Origin: Pseudomonadota bacterium
GTDB taxonomy: Bacteria > Pseudomonadota > Alphaproteobacteria > Rhizobiales > Rhizobiaceae
Reading direction: 5' to 3'
Assembly (NCBI GenBank): GCA_023457435.1
Contig: JAEWLS010000011.1
Location: forward strand, 62,001 to 126,000
DNA length: 64,000 nucleotides
Of the stretch, positions 1-8,938 are shown in pieces. The position numbers were made by a program, and so were the translations under genes. The notes under the pieces are model-generated. The model ran no database searches. It saw only the letters and a program-made list of their open reading frames with translations, and had not been told where the DNA came from. How positions within the stretch are numbered: position 1 is the stretch's first letter; every line of letters starts with the position of its first letter.

Positions 1-1438
1 AAATCCCGAACTCAACATGCGGCGCATGAACGAGGCCGGCGTGCTCGGCAAGCTCATCCCCGACTTCGACAAGGTCGTGGCGATGATGCAGTTCAACATG
101 TACCACCACTACACGGTCGACGAGCACCTGATCCGCTGCATCGGCGTGCTGTCCGAAATCGAGCAGGGCAAGGGAGCCAAGGAGCACCCGCTCGCCCACG
201 AAATCCTGCCCTCGCTGAAGCATCGCCGTGAAGTTCTATACGTGACCGTGCTGCTGCACGACATCGCCAAGGGACGCCCGGAAGACCACTCGGAAGCAGG
301 TGCACGGATCGCGTCGCGTCTGTGCCCGCACATGGGATTGAACGCCGAGGAGACAGAGACGGTGGCGTGGCTGGTGCAGCACCACCTGCTGATGTCGATG
401 ACTGCGCAGACGCGCGATCTCAACGACCGCAAGACGATCGAGGATTTCGCGCACGTGGTGCAATCGGTCGAGCGCCTGAAGCTGCTGCTCGTGCTCACCA
501 TTTGCGACATACGCGGCGTCGGCCCGGGCGTGTGGAACGGCTGGAAGGGCCAGCTGCTGCGAACGCTCTACTACGAGACGGAACTGCTGCTTTCAGGCGG
601 CTTCTCGGAAGTGTCGAGAGCGCAGCGTGCCGACGTGGCGCGCAAGCAGCTCGCCGAGGCGCTCGACCCATGGAGCGAACGCGAGCGCGAACACTATCTC
701 AAGCTGCATTACGACAATTACCTGCTCACAGTTCCCATCGCCGATCAGCTACGCCACGCCGATTTCATCCAGGCCGCGGACAAGGCCGGGCGCAAGCTGG
801 CAACGATGGTGCGGCCACTCGGCTTCGAGGCGGTGACAGAGATCACGGTACTTGCCCAGGACCATCCGCGCCTCCTGTCGGTCATCGCCGGCGCCTGCGC
901 CGCCGCAGGCGCCAATATCGTCGACGCGCAGATCTTCACGACATCCGACGGGCGCGCGCTCGACACCATCCTCATAGGCCGCGAGTTCGCACATGACGAA
1001 GACGAAAAGCGCCGCGCCGACCGCGTCGGCAAGCTGATCGAGGATGTCCTGTCCGGGCGCAGCTGGCTGCCGCAGATCATTCAGCAGCGCGCCAAGCCGC
1101 GCCGCGGTGCCAGAGCGTTCCGCGTGACACCACAGGTCAACATCCGCAACACGCTGTCGAACCGGTTCTCCGTCATCGAAGTCGAGTGCCTAGACCGGAC
1201 CGGGCTGCTGTCGGAGATCACCGGCGCAATCTCCGACCTTTCGCTCGACATCGCCTCGGCGCACATCACTACCTTCGGCGAGAAGGTCATCGACACCTTC
1301 TACGTAACCGACCTGACCGGCCAGAAGGTCGAAAGCCCGACGAGGCTCGCCACCATCCGAAAGCGCCTGCTCGACACGATGGAAGGCAAGGAACCGGCGC
1401 AGACGAAGCCAACGAAGCGCCCAGTCGCGGCGGAGTAG
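1..1438 (+). CDS. glnD: Bifunctional PII uridylyltransferase/uridylyl-removing enzyme (C-terminal part, 5' cut by window)
   Basis: GlnD uridylylates PII proteins under nitrogen limitation and removes UMP when glutamine is plentiful, so it is the primary cytoplasmic nitrogen sensor. The frame is open from base 2 and about 478 residues are visible; the N-terminal nucleotidyltransferase domain lies outside the window. The opening residues (NPELNMRRMNEAGVLG) match the segment just before the HD domain. The HD phosphohydrolase signature is LLHDIAKGR, encoded near base 260. Two C-terminal ACT domains follow: EITVLAQDHPRLLSVIAG (about base 840) and VIEVECLDRTGLLSEITG (about base 1170), the expected glutamine-sensing pair. 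murJ starts 6 bp after the stop, an arrangement typical of rhizobia. Identification is firm; only the 5' end is missing. Confidence 0.96.
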   Translation, partial: NPELNMRRMNEAGVLGKLIPDFDKVVAMMQFNMYHHYTVDEHLIRCIGVLSEIEQGKGAKEHPLAHEILPSLKHRREVLYVTVLLHDIAKGRPEDHSEAGARIASRLCPHMGLNAEETETVAWLVQHHLLMSMTAQTRDLNDRKTIEDFAHVVQSVERLKLLLVLTICDIRGVGPGVWNGWKGQLLRTLYYETELLLSGGFSEVSRAQRADVARKQLAEALDPWSEREREHYLKLHYDNYLLTVPIADQLRHADFIQAADKAGRKLATMVRPLGFEAVTEITVLAQDHPRLLSVIAGACAAAGANIVDAQIFTTSDGRALDTILIGREFAHDEDEKRRADRVGKLIEDVLSGRSWLPQIIQQRAKPRRGARAFRVTPQVNIRNTLSNRFSVIEVECLDRTGLLSEITGAISDLSLDIASAHITTFGEKVIDTFYVTDLTGQKVESPTRLATIRKRLLDTMEGKEPAQTKPTKRPVAAE

Positions 1439-1444
1439 AGCCGC

Positions 1445-3043
1445 ATGAGTCTGCTGAAGAAGTTCGCCACCGTCGGCTCGGGCACGCTGGGCAGCCGCGT
1501 GCTGGGCTTCGTCCGCGAGATGATGATGGCGAACGCGCTCGGTGTCGGCGCCGTCGCCGACGCGTTCAACGCGGCGTTCCAGTTTCCAAACACCTTCAGG
1601 CGGCTTTTCGCGGAAGGCGCCTTCAATACCGCGTTCGTCCCTCTCTTCGCCAAGGAGATCGAGGGGAACGGCCTGGAAGGCGCGCGGCGCTTCTCGGCCG
1701 AGGTGTTCGGCGTGCTGTTCACCGTGCTGCTCGTCCTGACGATCGCGATGGAGCTGGCGATGCCATGGCTCGTCGCCTACGTGTTCGCGCCGGGCTTCGC
1801 CGACGATCCCGAGCGGTACGGGCTCGCGGTGCCGCTGGCGGCGATCATGTTTCCCTATCTGATGTGCATGTCGCTGGCGGCGATGATGAGCGGCATGCTC
1901 AACGCGCTCCGGCGCTACTTCGCCGCCGCAGTTGCGCCCGTATTCCTGAACGTCATCCTGATAGCCGCGCTGCTCGTTTCCTGGCAGCAGGGCTACGACG
2001 CGGCAAGCATCGGCTATGCGCTGTCGTGGGGCGTGCTTGCCGCCGGCCTGGTGCAACTCGGCATCGTCTGGTTCGCGGTACGCACTGCCGGGGTGAAGAT
2101 CGGCTTTCGCCGGCCGCGGCTGACGCCGAACGTGAAACGCCTGCTTTGGCTGGCGCTCCCCGCCGCCGTCACCGGGGGGATCACGCAAATCAATACGCTG
2201 ATCGGCACGGCAATAGCCTCGACGCAGGCGAGCGCGGTTTCGTCGCTCGCCTATGCCGACCGCGTGTACCAGCTGCCGCTCGGCGTCATCGGCATCGCGG
2301 TCGCCATCGTCCTCTTGCCGGAACTGGCACGGGCACTGAAGGCCGGCAACGACGTCGAGGCGGCGATTTTGCAGAACCGCTCGGTCGAGTTCTCCTTGTT
2401 TTTCACGCTCCCTGCAGCGGGTGCGATCCTGGTGCTCGCCGAGCCCATCGTGCGTGTGCTCTACGAGCGCGGCGCGTTTGCGGCCACAGGCGGAACGCCC
2501 ATCGTCGCTGCGACGCTCGCCGTCTTCGGCGTCGGACTGCCGGCGTTCGTGCTGATCAAGGCTTTCACGCCGGGCTTCTTCGCGCGCGAGGACACGCGCA
2601 CGCCGATGCTGTTCGCGATGATCTCGGTCGGCGCGAACATCGCCACGGCGCTGCTTCTGTTCCCGCGGCTCGGCGCGCCCGGGATTGCCGTGGCGTCGGC
2701 GCTTGCCGGCTGGATAAACGCAGGGCTGCTGTTCGGCACGCTGGTGCGGCGGGGCCAGTGGCGATTCGAGCGCGGTCTGGCGACACGGCTGCCCCGGCTT
2801 CTCATCGCCGCTGCCGCGATGTCCGCCTTCGCATGGTTTGCGCACGATTGGTGGGCGTCGGCCTGGCTGCAGCCGGCCAGCCCGCTGTTGCAGCAGATCG
2901 CGGCGCTCGGTGCGCTCAGCGTTGCCTCGATGATCGTCTACTTCGCTCTCGCCTTCGCCACCGGCGGCGCGAGCCTCGGCATGCTGCGCAGGAACCTCAG
3001 GCGCGGTAAGGCAGCCGAGGCGGATATGTCGCCGGAACCCTGA
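1445..3043 (+). CDS. murJ: Lipid II flippase MurJ (MviN)
   Basis: This is a 532-residue polytopic inner-membrane protein of the MOP exporter superfamily that flips lipid II to the periplasmic face for peptidoglycan synthesis. Length and hydrophobic pattern (about 14 membrane segments) fit MurJ. The N-terminus carries the family hallmark GSGTLGSRVLGFVREMMMA followed by the FNAAFQFPNTFRRLFAEGAF region, with the conserved Arg and Asp residues of the central cavity. The ATG lies 6 bp after glnD and is probably co-transcribed with it. trpS follows after an 88 bp gap. The length and signature make another MATE-type transporter unlikely. Confidence 0.95.
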   Translation: MSLLKKFATVGSGTLGSRVLGFVREMMMANALGVGAVADAFNAAFQFPNTFRRLFAEGAFNTAFVPLFAKEIEGNGLEGARRFSAEVFGVLFTVLLVLTIAMELAMPWLVAYVFAPGFADDPERYGLAVPLAAIMFPYLMCMSLAAMMSGMLNALRRYFAAAVAPVFLNVILIAALLVSWQQGYDAASIGYALSWGVLAAGLVQLGIVWFAVRTAGVKIGFRRPRLTPNVKRLLWLALPAAVTGGITQINTLIGTAIASTQASAVSSLAYADRVYQLPLGVIGIAVAIVLLPELARALKAGNDVEAAILQNRSVEFSLFFTLPAAGAILVLAEPIVRVLYERGAFAATGGTPIVAATLAVFGVGLPAFVLIKAFTPGFFAREDTRTPMLFAMISVGANIATALLLFPRLGAPGIAVASALAGWINAGLLFGTLVRRGQWRFERGLATRLPRLLIAAAAMSAFAWFAHDWWASAWLQPASPLLQQIAALGALSVASMIVYFALAFATGGASLGMLRRNLRRGKAAEADMSPEP

Positions 3044-3131
3044 GGCCTTGCCCGCGGGGCGCGCTTCCTTCATAAGCGCGGCGCTTTTTCGATCCGCCGA
3101 CGCGCGGCCCTCCACAAGCCACGGATACAAA

Positions 3132-4196
3132 ATGAACAGCTTCAAGCAGCTCGTCTTCTCGGGCGTTCAGCCTACCGGCAACCTCCACCTCGGCAATTAC
3201 CTCGGCGCCATCAAGCGCTTTGTGGCGCTGCAGGACGAGCATGACTGCATCTACTGCGTCGTCGACCTGCACGCGATCACCGTCTGGCAGGATCCGGCCG
3301 AACTGGAACGGGCGACGCGCGAGGTCACGGCGGCGTTTTTGGCAGCAGGCATCGACCCGAAGCGCAACATCGTCTTCAACCAGAGCCGGGTGCCGCAGCA
3401 CGCCGAGCTTGCTTGGATCTTCAACTGCGTGGCGCGCATGGGCTGGCTCAACCGCATGACGCAGTTCAAGGAGAAGGCCGGCAAGGACCGCGAGAATGCC
3501 TCCGTGGGCCTTTTCGCCTACCCGACGCTGATGGCAGCCGACATCCTTGCCTATCGCGCCACCGCCGTACCCGTCGGCGACGACCAGAAGCAGCATCTCG
3601 AGCTGACGCGCGACATCGCCCAGAAATTCAACAACGACTTCTCAGACCGGATCGCCGAACTCGGTCTCGGTGTCGAAATGAAGGTCGGGGAAGAGACGGT
3701 GAACGGCTTCTTCCCGCTGACCGAGCCGCTGATCGAAGGCCCGGCGCCGCGCGTCATGTCGCTGCGCGAGGGCACCAAGAAGATGTCGAAGTCCGACCCG
3801 TCGGACCTGTCCCGCATCAACCTCACCGACGACGCCGACACGATCGCCAAGAAGATCCGCAAGGCGAAGACCGACCCGGCGCCGCTTCCGTCCGAGCTCG
3901 AGGGCCTCAAGGAACGGCCGGAGGCCGACAATCTGGTGACGATCTACGCAGCATTGGCCGAAACCTCGCGGGAGAAGGTCATCGGCGACTTCGGCGGACG
4001 CCAGTTCTCGGACTTCAAGCCCGCGCTGGCCGACCTCGCGGTCGAGAAGCTGGCCCCGATCGCCGGCGAGATGCGGCGCATTTCGGCCGATCGCGCCTAT
4101 GTCGATGCGGTCCTCAAGGATGGCGGCGAGCGCGCCGGCGCGCAGGCCGAGGTGACGCTTCGATCGGTCAAGCAGATCATCGGCATGATCGGCTGA
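3132..4196 (+). CDS. trpS: Tryptophan--tRNA ligase
   Basis: This class I aminoacyl-tRNA synthetase charges tRNA-Trp in the cytoplasm. The 354-residue product begins MNSFKQLVFSGVQPTGNLHLGNYLG, written here only as a landmark: the PTGNLHLGN segment is the HIGH-like ATP motif, and KMSKS appears as KKMSKSDPSD near base 3778. The frame is open upstream to 3048, but the ATG at 3132 matches the start of homologues, so the first 28 codons of the longer frame are excluded. The slightly long size is due to an insertion around the KMSKS region that is common in alphaproteobacteria. It sits between murJ and a universal stress protein gene on the same strand. Confidence 0.96.
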   Translation: MNSFKQLVFSGVQPTGNLHLGNYLGAIKRFVALQDEHDCIYCVVDLHAITVWQDPAELERATREVTAAFLAAGIDPKRNIVFNQSRVPQHAELAWIFNCVARMGWLNRMTQFKEKAGKDRENASVGLFAYPTLMAADILAYRATAVPVGDDQKQHLELTRDIAQKFNNDFSDRIAELGLGVEMKVGEETVNGFFPLTEPLIEGPAPRVMSLREGTKKMSKSDPSDLSRINLTDDADTIAKKIRKAKTDPAPLPSELEGLKERPEADNLVTIYAALAETSREKVIGDFGGRQFSDFKPALADLAVEKLAPIAGEMRRISADRAYVDAVLKDGGERAGAQAEVTLRSVKQIIGMIG

Positions 4197-4277
4197 AGCA
4201 GGCGTACCGGGCATCGCCTTGCCGCCTTGGCGGGCGAATGGCAGATTGCGTACCACGCGGATAGCATACGGGGACAT

Positions 4278-4769
4278 ATGGTATCGAAGCGACTGAGCCG
4301 GGAAGCCGGCCACCGGCGAAAGTTCCTCGCCGTCATCGACGAGACGCCGGAATGCGAGCGCGCGGTCGCATACGCCGCGCGGCGCGCCAAGTCGACCGGC
4401 GGCGTGCTCGTCCTGCTCTACGTGATCAACTCGGCCGAATTCCAGCAATGGCTGGGTGTCGAAGCCATCATGCGCGAGGAAGCGCGGACCGCCGCCGCCT
4501 CGGCGCTTGACGCGCATGCCGCGGCAGTGCGCGAACGCGTGGGGATCGAGCCCGAGATCGCGGTTCGCGAAGGCCTGCGGGTGGACGAGATCCACAAGCT
4601 CATCGAGGAGGACCAGGATATCGCGATCCTCGTGCTGGCCGCCGGCAACGCCAAGGAGGGCCCAGGACCGCTCGTGTCGTCGATCGCCGGCAAGGCCGCG
4701 GCATTCCCCATCCCCGTGACCGTGGTGCCGCTCAGCCTGTCGGACGAGGATATCGAGAGCCTTGCCTAG
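4278..4769 (+). CDS. Universal stress protein (UspA family)
   Basis: The 163-residue product has a single UspA fold. It starts with a beta strand and Asp (KFLAVIDETPECERA), has the alternating alpha/beta Rossmann-like pattern, and ends with a nucleotide-loop-like segment followed by FPIPVTVVPLSLS, as in ATP-binding Usp proteins. The usual G-x2-G-x9-G-S loop is only partly recognisable (VLAAGNAKEGPGPLVSSIAG). The ATG at 4278 is preferred because GGGGAC lies just upstream; the frame extends back to 4227 without a good ribosome site. It lies between trpS and a NifU-type gene, the usual rhizobial order. The exact physiological role is unknown. Confidence 0.88.
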   Translation: MVSKRLSREAGHRRKFLAVIDETPECERAVAYAARRAKSTGGVLVLLYVINSAEFQQWLGVEAIMREEARTAAASALDAHAAAVRERVGIEPEIAVREGLRVDEIHKLIEEDQDIAILVLAAGNAKEGPGPLVSSIAGKAAAFPIPVTVVPLSLSDEDIESLA

Positions 4770-4852
4770 GCGCCGTGGGCGTCTCGGAATTTGACTTGAT
4801 CGCAAGCTCGCGCGAGCTTATTTTAGAACTATTCAAAAGTGAGCCGATCGCC

Positions 4853-5425
4853 ATGTTCATCCAGACCGAATCCACGCCGAACCCGGCAACGCTGAAGTTC
4901 CTGCCGGGCAAGGTGGTGCTCGAGGACGGTACCGCCGATTTTCGCGACGCGGCCGCCGCGCGCGAAACGTCACCCCTTGCCGGGCGCCTTTTCGACGTTC
5001 CGGGCGTGACCGGTGTGTTCTTCGGCTACGACTTCATCACCGTCACCAAGGACGGCCCTGACTGGCAGCATCTCAAGCCGGCAGTGCTCGGCTCGATCAT
5101 GGAGCACTTCATGTCCGGTGCTCCGGTCATGGTGAGCGCCCAGGCGGAGGCGGATCTGTCGATCGATGGCGAGGAGTTCTTCGAGCCAGGCGACGAGGAG
5201 CTGGTGGGCACGATCAAGGATCTGCTCGACACGCGCGTGCGCCCGGCCGTGGCGCAGGATGGCGGCGACATCACCTTCCGTGGCTACCAGAACGGCACCG
5301 TGTTCCTGCACATGAAGGGCGCTTGCGCGGGCTGCCCGTCTTCGACCGCGACGTTGAAGCACGGCATACAGAACCTGCTCAAGCACTTCGTGCCGGAGGT
5401 CCAGCACGTCGAGCAGGTTGCCTGA
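4853..5425 (+). CDS. NifU-family Fe-S cluster scaffold/carrier (Nfu)
   Basis: The 190-residue protein has an N-terminal Nfu_N domain (about residues 1-88, beginning MFIQTESTPNPATLKFLPG) and a C-terminal NifU domain (about 115-185) with the cluster-binding CxxC at Cys158 and Cys161 (GACAGCPSS). Proteins of this architecture (NFU1-like) hold and deliver 4Fe-4S clusters to client enzymes. It is not the A-type fusion seen in Escherichia coli NfuA, so no symbol is given. The start at 4853 matches family N-termini; the frame extends upstream to 4775 but that part is not conserved-looking. A perfect 14-bp stem terminator follows the stop. Confidence 0.93.
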   Translation: MFIQTESTPNPATLKFLPGKVVLEDGTADFRDAAAARETSPLAGRLFDVPGVTGVFFGYDFITVTKDGPDWQHLKPAVLGSIMEHFMSGAPVMVSAQAEADLSIDGEEFFEPGDEELVGTIKDLLDTRVRPAVAQDGGDITFRGYQNGTVFLHMKGACAGCPSSTATLKHGIQNLLKHFVPEVQHVEQVA

Positions 5426-5447
5426 TCGAAGCCGAGACGAATTCAAA

Positions 5448-5479
5448 CGAAAAGGCCGGGCTCTCGCCCGGCCTTTTCG
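5448..5479. terminator. Bidirectional rho-independent terminator
   Basis: A perfect 14-bp inverted repeat (CGAAAAGGCCGGGC / GCCCGGCCTTTTCG) with a TCTC loop lies between the convergent nfu and L,D-transpeptidase genes. The A/T-rich outer arms supply a U-tract in both directions, so it should end transcription from both sides. Confidence 0.9.
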
Positions 5480-5517
5480 TTTGCTGCCGTCTGTTGCCTG
5501 GACGGTTCGCGGAAATC

Positions 5518-6132
5518 CTACCGGACGATCACCTTGGCGCCGATTTTGGCGCGCTCGTAGAGGTCGATGACGTCCTGATTCATCAGGCGGATGCAGCCCG
5601 AGGACATGGCGCGGCCGATGGACGCCCACTCGGGAGTGCCGTGCAGGCGGTAGCCGGAGTCGTTGCCGCCCTTGTAGAGATACATGGCGCGCGCGCCGAG
5701 CGGGTTGGACAGGCCGCCCGGCTGACCGCCGCGCCACTTCGCCAGCTCGGGCTGACGCTTGATCATGGCCGGGGGCGGCGTCCAGACCGGCCACTCGCGC
5801 TTCATTGCAATCGACGCGGTGCCCTTCCACTCGAAGCCTTCACGCCCGACGCCGATGCCGTAGCGCATGGCCTTGCCGTCGCCCATGACGAAATAGAGGA
5901 ACTTCTCCTTAGTATCGACGACGATCGTGCCGGCCTTCTCCTTGGTCGGATAAGCGACGATCTGGCGGTGATACTTCCGGTCCACCTTGTGGATAGGGAT
6001 GGCGGGCATCTGGAAGCCCGCGTCCTTGCGGGAGCCGTATTCCGCCGTGAATACCGACCCGCCGGTGCTGCAGCCCGCGATCAGCGCGGTTGCGCCAATA
6101 ATTGCGGCTGCGAAAATTGTCTTGATCCGCAT
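5518..6132 (-). CDS. L,D-transpeptidase lipoprotein (YkuD domain)
   Basis: The 204-residue product carries a lipoprotein signal (LIAGC, lipidated Cys21) and a YkuD catalytic domain in its C-terminal half. The active-site signature is present: His164 in RLHGTPEWASIG and Cys180 in SSGCIRLMNQD. Such enzymes form 3-3 cross-links in peptidoglycan or attach outer-membrane proteins to it; both occur in rhizobia, and the sequence does not decide between them. The ATG is well defined and precedes a 195 bp gap to the sugar-permease stop. The gene is convergent with nfu, with the terminator between them. Confidence 0.93.
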   Translation of the reverse strand: MRIKTIFAAAIIGATALIAGCSTGGSVFTAEYGSRKDAGFQMPAIPIHKVDRKYHRQIVAYPTKEKAGTIVVDTKEKFLYFVMGDGKAMRYGIGVGREGFEWKGTASIAMKREWPVWTPPPAMIKRQPELAKWRGGQPGGLSNPLGARAMYLYKGGNDSGYRLHGTPEWASIGRAMSSGCIRLMNQDVIDLYERAKIGAKVIVR

Positions 6133-6327
6133 GATGCCCCTGACCGCCCTCAGTTCAAAAGCGGCTCGACTCGCGCCGCGTTTCGCTGATTGTTTGATCC
6201 ATCGCTGTCGCCGGTGCCAAGACCTTTGTGCCGCAGCGGAACCGCACGGCGCCCTGTGGCGGCGCCACTATGGCAATTCGGCAACAATTCGTGACACGGG
6301 CGATGCACAGTTGATCGGTTCTGCCGC

Positions 6328-7335
6328 TCATGCACCCGCAGTGCTCGCGCGCGCAGGGCGGACTTCGTCACCTGAAGGAGCCCCCAGTCCTCGCGCAGCG
6401 CGCCGGCGCGTGAACTCTCGGTCTGCGAGCACGCCGAAGAGGATGACCGAGCCCATGACGGCGAAATTCAGCGAACTCGGAATCCCGAGCAGGTTGACGA
6501 GGTTCTGCAGCACTTGCAGCAGCATGGTTCCGAGCACGACGCCAAGCATCGACCCTTCTCCGCCCCGCAGCGAACAGCCGCCGAGCACCGCGGCCGCGAT
6601 CGCGTAGAGTTCGTAGAAGTTGCCATGGGACGATGGCGAGATCGAACGCGTGTACATGGCGATGAAGACCGCTGCGAGCGCCGTCAGCCCACAGCAGATC
6701 ACGTAAGCCGCTATCGTGACGCGGACGCTGTTGATGCCGCTGTATCGAGCGGCGGCATCGTTCTTGCCGACCGCGTAGAGATGTCTGCCGAAGACGGTTC
6801 GGTGGAGGACGACGCCCATAGCGAACGCCACGACCGCAAAGGCGATGAGGCTATGCGGCACGCCGTAGAAGCGACCCGCGAAAAGCCATTCGAGCGTCGG
6901 ATAGCTTGCGCCGAATGGGAAGCCGGCCGTCGCATCGTCGGTGTAGTAGCGCGCCACGCCACGATAGATCAGCAGGCCGCACAGCGTCACCACGAATGGC
7001 TGCAGGCCGAGACGCGCGATAAGAAACCCGTGCACCAGGCCCATGGCGCAGCCGGCGGCAATGGCGATGACGAAGGCCGCGCCCCACGGCGTGCCGCCGG
7101 CGACGAGGTCGACGAAGACGACGCCAAGCAACGCGATGATCGAGCCGACGGACAGTTCGATGCCGCCCGAGATGATGACGAATGCCTGCGCGACAGCGAA
7201 GATGCCGAAAAGGCCTATGAGGTTCGCGGTATTGGACAGGTTGATCGGCGACAGGAAGCGCGGGTTGATTGCCGCAACAACCGCTCCCACCGCCAGAATG
7301 AGCACCAGAAGCCCGAGATCCTTGCGGCTGATCAT
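6328..7335 (-). CDS. Sugar ABC transporter permease, RbsC type (system B)
   Basis: The 335-residue hydrophobic protein belongs to the CUT2 (ribose/xylose) permease family. The diagnostic stretch is VIISGGIELSVGSIIAL in the N-terminal third, and a later LRGGEGSMLGVVLGTML segment matches the conserved C-terminal region. It would form the homodimeric membrane channel for the tandem-domain ATPase encoded just upstream, whose stop codon overlaps this start (ATGA, 7332-7335), implying translational coupling. It is the last gene of the minus-strand unit epimerase - SBP-A - SBP-B - ATPase - permease. The transported sugar cannot be read from the sequence. Confidence 0.92.
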   Translation of the reverse strand: MISRKDLGLLVLILAVGAVVAAINPRFLSPINLSNTANLIGLFGIFAVAQAFVIISGGIELSVGSIIALLGVVFVDLVAGGTPWGAAFVIAIAAGCAMGLVHGFLIARLGLQPFVVTLCGLLIYRGVARYYTDDATAGFPFGASYPTLEWLFAGRFYGVPHSLIAFAVVAFAMGVVLHRTVFGRHLYAVGKNDAAARYSGINSVRVTIAAYVICCGLTALAAVFIAMYTRSISPSSHGNFYELYAIAAAVLGGCSLRGGEGSMLGVVLGTMLLQVLQNLVNLLGIPSSLNFAVMGSVILFGVLADREFTRRRAARGLGAPSGDEVRPARASTAGA

Positions 7336-8873
7336 GCCTTGCGCTGTCCTTCCATAGCGGCGCCTGCGCGCCCGACCGCAAGCGACAAGATCGCCCGCTC
7401 GCTGAGTTCGTCCCGTTCGAGTTCGCCGGCGATCCCGCCCTCGTGCATCACCGCTACGCGATCGCTGACGCCGATCACCTCCTCCATGTCGCTGGAGATC
7501 ATGAGGATGCCCACGCCACTGTCTGCAAGCTTGCGCATCAGCCGGTAGATTTCGTCCTTGGACCCGACGTCGATGCCGCGCGTCGGCTCGTCGAGGATGA
7601 GCAGGCGCGGCGCCATGGACAGCCAGCGGCCGAGTACCACCTTCTGCTGATTGCCGCCGGAGAGCGAGCCGGTCTCGACCGCGGTGTCGGCGCAGCGGAT
7701 CGACAGGCCATCGCGCTGGGCCATGGCCGTTCGCCGCTCGGAAGCAGAGTCGACGATGCCGCGGCGGGCATGGCGCGGCAGATCGGCAAGGCTGACGTTC
7801 CGTTCGATGGCGAGGTCCAGGATCAGGCCGAGACGCTTGCGATCCTCCGGCACGAGATAGATGCCGCGCGCTATGGCGTCCGCCGGGCCGGCGACGTCAA
7901 CGGCCTTCCCGTCGATGCGGAGGCGACCGCCAACCGGGCGCTCCAGGCCGAAGATGACGCGTGCGAGTTCCGTGCGGCCCGATCCGACGAGCCCGGCGAG
8001 CCCAAGGATTTCGCCGGCGCGGACCGCGAGGTTCACGGCACGCCCCGGCCGGTACGGCGTCCTCAGCCCGTCGAGTTCGATGACCGTCGCGCCGGGCCTC
8101 GTTGCGGGCGGCCTGTAAAGCATGGTCAGGTCGCGCCCGATCATGTGGCGGATCAGCGCCTCGGCGGTGATGTCCCGGCGCGCGACTTCGGCGACACGCC
8201 GTCCGTCGCGGAGGACCACGACACGGTCGGCGCAGGTCTCGATCTCATGCAGCCGGTGGGTAATGTAGATGACGCTGACGCCGTCTGCCTTCAGGCGGGC
8301 GACGACCTTGAGCAGGCGTTCCGTCTCGGTGGTCGTCAGGCTGGAGCTCGGCTCGTCCATGATCACCAGCCTGGCCTTCTGCGACAGGGCCTTGGCAATC
8401 TCGACCAGCTGCATCTGGGCCAGCGACAGCGCCGACACGCTGGTTCCCGGCGAAAAATCCGCGCCGAGTTGCTGCAGCAGGGGCGCGGTGCGCCGTTCCA
8501 GCTCGGCTTCGTCTACCAGATTGAGGAAGCCGCCCCGGCGCGGCTCTCGGCCGATGAACACGTTGGCGGCGACGGAAAGGTTGTCGAAGAGGTTCAGCTC
8601 CTGGTGCACGAAAGCAATGCCCGCCGCGTAAGCGTCGGCGACGCCGTAGCGCTCGAGCGTCCTGCCGTCGATCGCCAGCGTGCCCTCGGTCGGCTCCGCG
8701 ACGCCGCCCAAAATCTTCATCAAGGTCGACTTGCCGGCGCCGTTCTCACCGACCAGTCCAACGACCTCACCCGGCAACACATCCAGATCGACGCGATCGA
8801 GCGCGCGGACGCCGGGGTAGGTCTTGCAGACGCCCGAAAGCCTGAGCAACGGTTGAAGCTGCGATGCCGTCAA
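7332..8873 (-). CDS. Sugar ABC transporter ATPase with two nucleotide-binding domains, RbsA/XylG type (system B)
   Basis: The 513-residue protein contains two fused ABC domains, as in RbsA, MglA and XylG. The first has an intact Walker A (GENGAGKST, residues 42-50), the signature VSALSLAQMQLVEIAKAL and Walker B LVIMDEPSSSL. The second has the degenerate Walker A typical of this family (GLVGSGRTELARV), signature LSGGNQQKVVLG and Walker B LLILDEPTRGID. It energises the permease whose start it overlaps. The first codon is TTG at 8873, with only a weak ribosome site; a slightly later start is possible. A 10-bp hairpin lies between this gene and the upstream binding-protein gene. Confidence 0.93.
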   Translation of the reverse strand: MTASQLQPLLRLSGVCKTYPGVRALDRVDLDVLPGEVVGLVGENGAGKSTLMKILGGVAEPTEGTLAIDGRTLERYGVADAYAAGIAFVHQELNLFDNLSVAANVFIGREPRRGGFLNLVDEAELERRTAPLLQQLGADFSPGTSVSALSLAQMQLVEIAKALSQKARLVIMDEPSSSLTTTETERLLKVVARLKADGVSVIYITHRLHEIETCADRVVVLRDGRRVAEVARRDITAEALIRHMIGRDLTMLYRPPATRPGATVIELDGLRTPYRPGRAVNLAVRAGEILGLAGLVGSGRTELARVIFGLERPVGGRLRIDGKAVDVAGPADAIARGIYLVPEDRKRLGLILDLAIERNVSLADLPRHARRGIVDSASERRTAMAQRDGLSIRCADTAVETGSLSGGNQQKVVLGRWLSMAPRLLILDEPTRGIDVGSKDEIYRLMRKLADSGVGILMISSDMEEVIGVSDRVAVMHEGGIAGELERDELSERAILSLAVGRAGAAMEGQRKA

Positions 8874-8897
8874 GATTGGACGCCTTCATGCTGCGGA

Positions 8898-8927
8898 GCG
8901 GGTTGGCGGGAGGTGCTGCCAACCCGC
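8898..8927 (-). other. Intergenic hairpin between SBP-B and ATPase genes
   Basis: A perfect 10-bp inverted repeat (GCGGGTTGGC / GCCAACCCGC) with a 10-nt loop sits between the SBP-B stop and the ATPase start. There is no U-tract. Hairpins at this position in sugar ABC operons commonly protect the binding-protein mRNA and lower expression of the genes that follow; that role is inferred here. Confidence 0.6.
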
Positions 8928-8938
8928 CCGCTCGTGGT

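Noticed and set aside
1190..3145. Open frame of about 650 codons antisense to glnD/murJ
   Set aside because: It lies opposite two well-identified genes, has an Arg/Gly/Asp/Glu-rich low-complexity translation and no ribosome site; it is a by-product of high GC.
6230..6290. Short GGCGCC hairpin between the sugar permease and L,D-transpeptidase genes
   Set aside because: Six-bp self-complementary arms without a U-tract are expected by chance at this GC content.
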